DNA from: Chaetomium olivaceum
Taxonomy: Eukaryota > Ascomycota > Sordariomycetes > Sordariales > Chaetomiaceae
DNA length: 64,000 nucleotides
Direction: 5' to 3'
Assembly (NCBI GenBank): GCA_039881045.1
Contig: JAYWVB010000016.1
Location: forward strand, 1-64,000
Shown here: piece by piece, positions 58,701 to 64,000 of the stretch
How positions within the stretch are numbered: the stretch's first letter is position 1
Layout of the letters: each line of letters starts with the position of its first letter
Translations under genes and position numbers: made by a program
The notes under the pieces: model-generated
What the model saw: only the letters and a program-made list of their open reading frames with translations
What the model was told of the DNA's origin: nothing
The model's database searches: none

Positions 58701-59125
58701 TCACCATTTCCTGAGTTTTCAGGTTACCCATCCTGACTCGACTCTTAATTTCATTGCCTCCTTTCCTATTTGATTTTGTCAGTTTTCCTATCTCTAGGTC
58801 ACGATTTCCCTCTTCGAGTGACGACTCTCGAATCTCGACATAACGTATACGAAAGGACGACTTTTAACGAATCTTGTGCCCACGCTTGGACTTTGACGGA
58901 CAACAACCTTGTCCGCCAACCCCAGCCATCCGTTTTAGACCGACGCGCCCGCGCTAATCCAGCGGCGCTGCGCACCTCTGTCGCGCACTTGCACTTTCAA
59001 CACGGCTTTGATCGCGCATTCTATTCCTGCGCATGACCATTATTCGCGTGTTGACTTAGAGGCACTCTCGACATAGCTCATTTCAACTCCTTAATGACAC
59101 CTCGACATTCCAGTTTCAAGACAAG
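55761..59125. other. 3.4-kb divergent intergenic region
   Basis: This region lies between the RTG2-like gene (-) and the orphan gene at 59126 (+). It has many short open frames but no domain-like text and no repeat that I recognise. The last 700 bp are pyrimidine-rich and likely the promoter and leader of the orphan gene. Confidence 0.5.
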
Positions 59126-61051
59126 ATGAATCCGCATTCCGGACCTGCGACCCTTCCGCGGGGTTTCAAGTGTCCCGACTACGAGGCGCCCAGGACGCCG
59201 GAACCATTTCCCCAGATGGACGACGTTCAGATGCCTTCGGCCCCGAGGCCGCGCCTGAAGTTGAGGCGGCGCGTTGTCTCCCAACTCACAGCGCCAACAC
59301 AGCACTTTCTAGCTTCTGTCGCTGCCGCTGATGTCCCAATACCGAGCATTGAGGAACCCGAAATCGCCGCTGACGACTACGACATGAATGCCCCTTGCCC
59401 CTTTCCGGAATTCGACCGCGACCATGACGCAGAGGACACGCAGTTTCTCAGGCCTCAGGGGCGGGGATTGCCCGCGCCGAAGACACCGGCGCCCGAGCTC
59501 GAAGCGTCGCTGCCAGCCTCCCGGTACCCCAACTGGACGATTGACTCGATCAGCAGCGTGGAGTCAACGCCGGAGCCGGACTATGAATCCAGCAGGCCCT
59601 CAACATCGAGGTCGACACAAACTAGCGCATCGCTGTTCAGCCGCTTCTCGCTTGCTTCAGATGACGACCATTGCGACAACTTTGGAGACGAGAGCAAGGA
59701 GAAGGACAACTACCTCGCTACCCTCCACGATGATGCGCCGTCTCGTGGCTCTGCAGACCTCCGAGGAAAGGCGCGGAAAGCGCCTTGGACGAAGGCGATG
59801 AGCGACCACCTATGGTCGACTTTCATGTTGTACCTCCAGGATCCTAAAGTTACCCCGGTTCGCATGGGCAAAAGCTGCATCCCACCGCATGGCGTCTGCC
59901 TCCGTGTTTCGCGAGAGGCAAAGAGGAGCTGGAAAGGTTCCAAGGCCCTGTCCAAGGCGACCGGCTCCGGCGAGGGCAGGAAGAGCGGGAGCGCCACCCC
60001 AACCGCGGACATCTCGGGCACATTCATCCAGTGGCCCCATACGTGCGCAGCTACCCGTGCGCATTTGCGAGATCTGTGCAAGTTGAAGTCTCGAGCCAAT
60101 AACTACAAGTTCGCCTCGCGACACAATACGCCTTTCACCCAGGCTGCTGCCCGCCACTGGAACCGCCGCTCGACACCGGCCCGCTCACCGGCTCCGTTCG
60201 CAACGCAAGATATGTCACTCTCGCTTGCCTTGAGCACATCCGAAAGTATGCAGCCAAACGGTCCCCTGGCGCAACTTTCAGCATCAAATGCGGAGCCTGC
60301 AGCCGCCCCAAGCCGCTCGCCACTCCTCGCAGGCCAGATTCTCGGCACTTTCGAAGGCGAACCGTCCTTCGCAGAACGGCGCCGGTTGGGATCTCCCTTC
60401 GGCGCCAGCAGTTATGGGCCTAGCTCATCTGGCTCCCTCGCAGCCGTTCTTGGCTTGCCTGGCCCCATGCCTCGCCGCCAGTCGCAGACCGTCGGCGCAA
60501 GGCGAACTCTCCAGTCGCCCGTTCGTCTCAGCAGATCGGGCACCCAAAAGCGGCGGCATACGCAATCCGGCGTTCCGCGCAAGCGCCCCAGCATTGGCTC
60601 CGATCTCTGGCTCGATCCCGGTTTCCGCGCCGCCGCTGCAGCCGCAGGAAACCCGGCTTTCACCCAGGAAACCACAGAATCCAGCCGCAACGACCCCTTC
60701 CTTATCCCCCAAATCCCGTCGGTACCCACGCTCAGTTCCTCGACTAGCATGCCGAACGTCGGCGCGCAGCTCGACGATTCAGCGCTACCATTACCCCCCC
60801 GACTCGGCTCCCCGTTCACAGGGGAAGGCTCCAGCTTCAGCTTCCCCCACCGTGTGCACCGCGCGCACCAGGGCGGTAGCATCGACCTCGGCGTCCTCGG
60901 CCGGCCGTTCTCGACAATCCAGCAATTCTCAACCGACTCCAACGCGGCCCCGGCGCGCAACACTCTCGCCGACCGCCTGGCTTACATCGACCACCGCCTC
61001 AAGGAACTCAGGCAGCGGGATACGAACCACCGGGCCGAGTCCCCGTTTTAA
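59126..61051 (+). CDS. Hypothetical Ser/Pro-rich protein, 641 residues, with one ordered block
   Basis: This is a single intact open frame. It starts MNPHSGPATLPRGFKCPDYE. A basic patch (RPRLKLRRRV, residues about 38-50) is followed by an acidic, Ser-rich segment with SRYPNWTIDSISSVESTPEP. An ordered, Trp-containing block lies at about 213-330 (KAPWTKAMSDHLWSTFMLYL, PVRMGKSCIPPHGVCLRVSR, FIQWPHTCAATRAHLRDL). The rest is Ser/Pro/Arg-rich and probably disordered, with SP sites and basic patches (QKRRHTQSGVPRKRPSIG). The PWT...HLW...Y block resembles a small helical DNA- or protein-binding fold, but I do not recognise a named domain. A nuclear, phosphorylated regulator is a guess. The even composition and absence of frame breaks over 1.9 kb support a real gene. 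Confidence 0.78.
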   Translation: MNPHSGPATLPRGFKCPDYEAPRTPEPFPQMDDVQMPSAPRPRLKLRRRVVSQLTAPTQHFLASVAAADVPIPSIEEPEIAADDYDMNAPCPFPEFDRDHDAEDTQFLRPQGRGLPAPKTPAPELEASLPASRYPNWTIDSISSVESTPEPDYESSRPSTSRSTQTSASLFSRFSLASDDDHCDNFGDESKEKDNYLATLHDDAPSRGSADLRGKARKAPWTKAMSDHLWSTFMLYLQDPKVTPVRMGKSCIPPHGVCLRVSREAKRSWKGSKALSKATGSGEGRKSGSATPTADISGTFIQWPHTCAATRAHLRDLCKLKSRANNYKFASRHNTPFTQAAARHWNRRSTPARSPAPFATQDMSLSLALSTSESMQPNGPLAQLSASNAEPAAAPSRSPLLAGQILGTFEGEPSFAERRRLGSPFGASSYGPSSSGSLAAVLGLPGPMPRRQSQTVGARRTLQSPVRLSRSGTQKRRHTQSGVPRKRPSIGSDLWLDPGFRAAAAAAGNPAFTQETTESSRNDPFLIPQIPSVPTLSSSTSMPNVGAQLDDSALPLPPRLGSPFTGEGSSFSFPHRVHRAHQGGSIDLGVLGRPFSTIQQFSTDSNAAPARNTLADRLAYIDHRLKELRQRDTNHRAESPF

Positions 61052-62256
61052 ACACCATGGCTTCACGACTCCCTTTAACCCCCTTCGCTCCCTCACCCCG
61101 GATCAACTCCTGGTGGTGCCATTCGCTTCACTGTACATGTTCTGCTGCTTCGCGTATCTCCTAATCTGGGAACGCATTTTCTGGATCTGCGGCATGGCGA
61201 CTATGATTATTACGACGTTTCAAACGATACCACGTGCGTCAAGGAGGTGTTTGGACTGATGGTATGAACTTATGATATGTGGATGGATGGATGGATGGAT
61301 GGAAATACCCCGCTTGTTGGATTGAACATTTATCGTTTTGGAGCTTGTTCATATCGCGGTGGGCGTCTGCTTATATTCTCTTGTTTCCTTCTTCATATAC
61401 CCACTCCGTGGGCCGTTGGCGGACATGTCTTGGAGAGTTGTTTTCCTTTGTCTTCACACAGTTACCACTCACTCACAATCCTCTCTCTTTTCTTTCTCTT
61501 CTCTTTCAACAAGTTCATCATGGACGGCTTCATGAAAAATTACGACTGATACGAACGATGGGAACGGACGAAACGACCCTTGGAGTTCCAGCTCTCCCCA
61601 ATTTCTTTCTTTTTATATGGGGCATATTCTTTTCACTCATCGCATGCCTCGCTACGAGGCGGCGTATGACTTATTTAACTTGGCGATTTGGCGGCTCTGC
61701 ATAGATGGGAGTTGGGCCTGAAGATAAAACGACTGTCCTCCTTGAGGGCGATGATGACTGTTGATGCGGTGACGCATTTTTGCTACGGGTGATGGACTTT
61801 ATGAAATGTATATTGGCGGTTCAGCTACTCAGCTGCTCTATTCAGCTGTTAGTTATAGAAATGAATCGTGTTTAGTAACGAGGTGTTGCGCTTTGATATG
61901 TTGGTGTTCGTCATGATGTTCCCTGGTGAAGAACGACAAAATATTTTTCTTTTTTCTCTTCTTTTTCTCCTTTTCATTTAGCGTATACCCTTTCCTCGCA
62001 CCCCACGATAGCGCATAACTCAAAACGGAACTCCATAAATCGTTGTCGCTTGTGTATGTGTGCGGGAGGCACAAGATCCGGACCTTAGTGTATACCTAAG
62101 GTAGTTATGTACAGGATCCCGACCCGCAGAGCTTCAATGTGGGCCCGGTACTATAGCTTAATTGGCATCGCGACTTGCCCCCCCTGCGTCGCGTCTCCCA
62201 ACTTCTCTTCCATCAACTCCGAAATCCTAGCAAAACCACCTTATGCTATCGCCACA
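61052..62256. other. Intergenic region
   Basis: This 1.2-kb spacer lies between co-oriented genes. A GGAT microsatellite sits at 61281-61302, AT-rich sequence lies near 61480-61520 and 61930-61980, and a CTAAGGTA motif lies near 62096. No gene is supported. Confidence 0.5.
61281..61302. repeat. Microsatellite (GGAT)5.5
   Basis: A perfect GGAT tandem of 22 bases lies in the 3' flank of the orphan gene. Confidence 0.9.
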
Positions 62257-63525
62257 ATGATGGGCTTACGGGGGTTGCGCGGGGTCTTTCCCTTGGTGCC
62301 GCTATTATTTATAGTCTTTCTTTTTCTAGCCAACCCAGCGGCAGCGTCAATTGGCGACCAGCTGCCCGAGTTCAGAGAATGTGTCGAGGTTCGTGTCCCC
62401 TGATCACAAGCTCCCTGATTTCACAAAACATAGCCCAATGGGCCGTTGCATAACAGCTTGCCACAAACTCAGTACCCTTACTAACTGATCGCCGCCCTCA
62501 ACAGATATGCAAACACGAAAACTGCGACCCCGACGCAGAACACCATACCCCCATCCGTACGCCACACCCTCCTTCCCCCCAAACCACACCCACTCCCTTC
62601 CTACCCCCCCATCGCAACCAACCCAACTAACACCCCCTCTCTCCCAGCCCTCCACCGCCGCCTCCTCCTCTGGACCTGCCCCGCCGAGTGCGACTACACC
62701 TGCCAGCAAATCGTCACCACCTCGCGGCAGACCGCCTCCCCGCCACGCCCCGTCGTCCAGTTCCACGGCAAATGGCCCTTCCGCCGCCTGCTCGGCATGC
62801 AGGAGCCGCTCAGCGTGCTCTTCTCGCTCGGCAACCTGGCCGCGCACTACTACGTACGGCCTTACGAGGCAGGTGCTGCCGCGAATCCCCGCGGCGTACA
62901 CGATGCGCCCGTTTTATGTGTTTCTGGCGCGGCTCGGGATGGTGACCTGGCTGCTGAGCGCGGTGTTTCATACGAGGGATTTCCGGGTCACGGAGAGGTT
63001 GGATTATTTTGCGGCGGGGGCGTCGGTGCTGTATGGCATGTACTATGCGGCGGTGAGGATCTGGCGGTTGGATAGGCCGGGGAATGTCAGGGGGTTGAGG
63101 GGGTGGACGGCGCTTTGTGCGGTGTTGTATGCGTGCCATGTGGCGTATTTGGGTCTGTGGCGGTGGGATTACACGTACAACACGCTGGCGTGTGTGGTGT
63201 GTGGGGTGGTGCAGAACTTGTTGTGGAGTTGGTTCAGCTGGACGAGGTATCGGCAGACGGGGAAGGGGTGGGCGTTGTGGCCGGGCGTGGTGGTGATGTG
63301 GGTGGTGACGGCGATGAGTATGGAGTTGTTTGATTTTCCGCCGCTGTGGGAGAGTGTGGATGCGCACAGTCTGTGGCATCTGGGGACGATTCCGCCTGCG
63401 GTGTTGTTTTATCAGTAAGTGTTTGTTGGTTGGGGTTTCGAAAAGACTTTGCTGACTGGCTATTTAGTTTCCTTGTTAAGGACGCGCAGGACGACCTTGC
63501 TCGCAGTGCGCGACTGAAGGCCTAA
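62257..63525 (+). CDS. per1: PER1/PGAP3-type GPI-lipid remodelling protein, frame broken by an indel
   Basis: The exons are 62257-62388, 62505-62556, 62648-63414 and 63468-63525. The repaired length is about 335 residues. A hydrophobic signal segment (VFPLVPLLFIVFLFLANPAA) is followed by the luminal Cys region RECVEICKHENC...LLLWTCPAECDYTCQQIV. Seven-pass membrane text comes next, with FHTRDFRVTERLDYFAAGAS, RWDYTYNTLACVVCGVVQNL, MELFDFPP and DAHSLWHLGT. The end is HFLVKDAQDDLARS. PER1 (yeast Per1, human PGAP3, CREST superfamily) removes the sn-2 acyl chain of GPI anchors in the ER/Golgi, and the conserved D/H residues are visible. Near 62846-62858 the frame moves by one. Removing GTAC 62854-62857 (or one base) restores AHYYGLTRQVLPRIP. 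Confidence 0.85.
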
Positions 63526-63712
63526 GAGCTGAAGCGACTGGCTTGCGGTGGTGCGGCCTAAAAGGGGTATTCGGCATTGCATCAGAATTTTACCAAGCAG
63601 CTTGATTTTGGTTTAAACAAAATAATAACTACGACCCAAACTTAACCACGTCTGGTTCAAATAACCTGTGCAATCCCCATCCTCTTGCGCCTTACCTGCT
63701 GCATCCGATAAA

Positions 63713-64000
63713 TTACCAGGTACACTCCTCCCTCAACAGACCGTATGTCGAAACATCAAACACCCACCCGTTCTTAGTCCCGGCCTTCCTTCTGGTCCCC
63801 TCATAGACATACCCAGCCCTCTCCAGCACCTTCGCACTGCCATCATTTCCCTCGAACACGATCCCCTCCAGCCGGTTCGCCTTCGGATAGTTCTCAAACA
63901 CCCACTTCGAGTACGCCCGCAGCGCCTCGGTCATGATCCCTTTACCCCAGACCTTCTCCTCAGTCCAGTACCCGACCTCGAAACAAAACTCTTCGACGTC
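63713..64000 (-). CDS. GNAT-family acetyltransferase, C-terminal part (5' end outside window)
   Basis: The C-terminal 95 residues of a GNAT protein read from the right edge on the minus strand to TAA-side stop 63713-63715. The text EVGYWTEEKVWGKGIMTEAL is the acetyl-CoA-binding loop and helix (Q/R-x-x-G-x-G/A-like WGKGIM). NDGSAKVLERAGYVYEG is the following N-x-x-S-x-x-x-x-E-x-x-GF block of RimJ/RimL-type (Acetyltransf_3) enzymes. The fold acetylates a protein N-terminus or small molecule, and the substrate is unknown. The gene converges with per1 about 190 bp away. Confidence 0.88.
   Translation of the reverse strand, partial: DVEEFCFEVGYWTEEKVWGKGIMTEALRAYSKWVFENYPKANRLEGIVFEGNDGSAKVLERAGYVYEGTRRKAGTKNGWVFDVSTYGLLREECTW

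Noticed and set aside
60288..61259. 323-codon plus-strand frame overlapping the orphan gene
   Set aside because: It is a +1-frame shadow of the 641-residue frame. The composition is Ser/Arg/Pro noise and it runs past the stop of the better frame only in low-complexity sequence.

Overview
The window looks like nuclear DNA from a filamentous ascomycete, most likely of the Sordariales (Chaetomiaceae-like). Genes are dense and carry short introns, mostly 45-160 bp, with GT...AG ends and CTAAC/CTGAC-type branch sites. Coding DNA is GC-rich, and several predicted proteins are families typical of Pezizomycotina (RCR, tyrosinase, DUF8004-like, Zn2Cys6). I rebuilt gene models by hand from reading frames and splice sites. 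The lineage is an inference from protein resemblance.

Left third (1-22 kb): the 3' end of the spliceosomal helicase Prp28; a single-pass membrane protein; a mitochondrial ornithine-type carrier; a TspO/MBR protein; the RNA-processing factor Ars2/SERRATE; the chaperonin subunit CCT4 and the proteasome ATPase RPT1, transcribed divergently from one 530-bp spacer; an uncharacterised Cys-rich protein; the SF3b subunit p14 (SF3B6); and a STIMATE-family membrane protein.

Middle (22-43 kb): a secreted tyrosinase, RPA135 of RNA polymerase I, the small GTPase ARL8, ribosomal protein S16, an RCR-family protein, a metallophosphoesterase, and a Cys-cluster, proline-rich membrane protein.

Right third (43-64 kb): a large DUF8004-like protein, a Zn2Cys6-type regulator, an RTG2-like Ppx/GppA protein, a conserved-looking orphan of 641 residues, the GPI-lipid remodelling protein PER1, and a GNAT acetyltransferase cut by the window edge. 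Most genes are unrelated core functions (splicing, translation, proteostasis, membrane traffic). I see no biosynthetic cluster, CRISPR array, rRNA or recognisable tRNA.

Two things stand out beyond the gene list. First, there is a family of short elements with terminal inverted repeats built around TGGGCAAAAA: two clear copies in opposite orientation (about 17.75-18.02 kb and 30.23-30.49 kb) and a probable relative at 1.16-1.39 kb. The two clear copies also keep the same open reading frame. Second, at least seven otherwise convincing genes need one or more single-base indels to read through, including genes expected to be indispensable (CCT4). I think sequence error is the likeliest cause for most of these. 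The DUF8004-like and Zn2Cys6 genes carry several lesions each and could be real pseudogenes.
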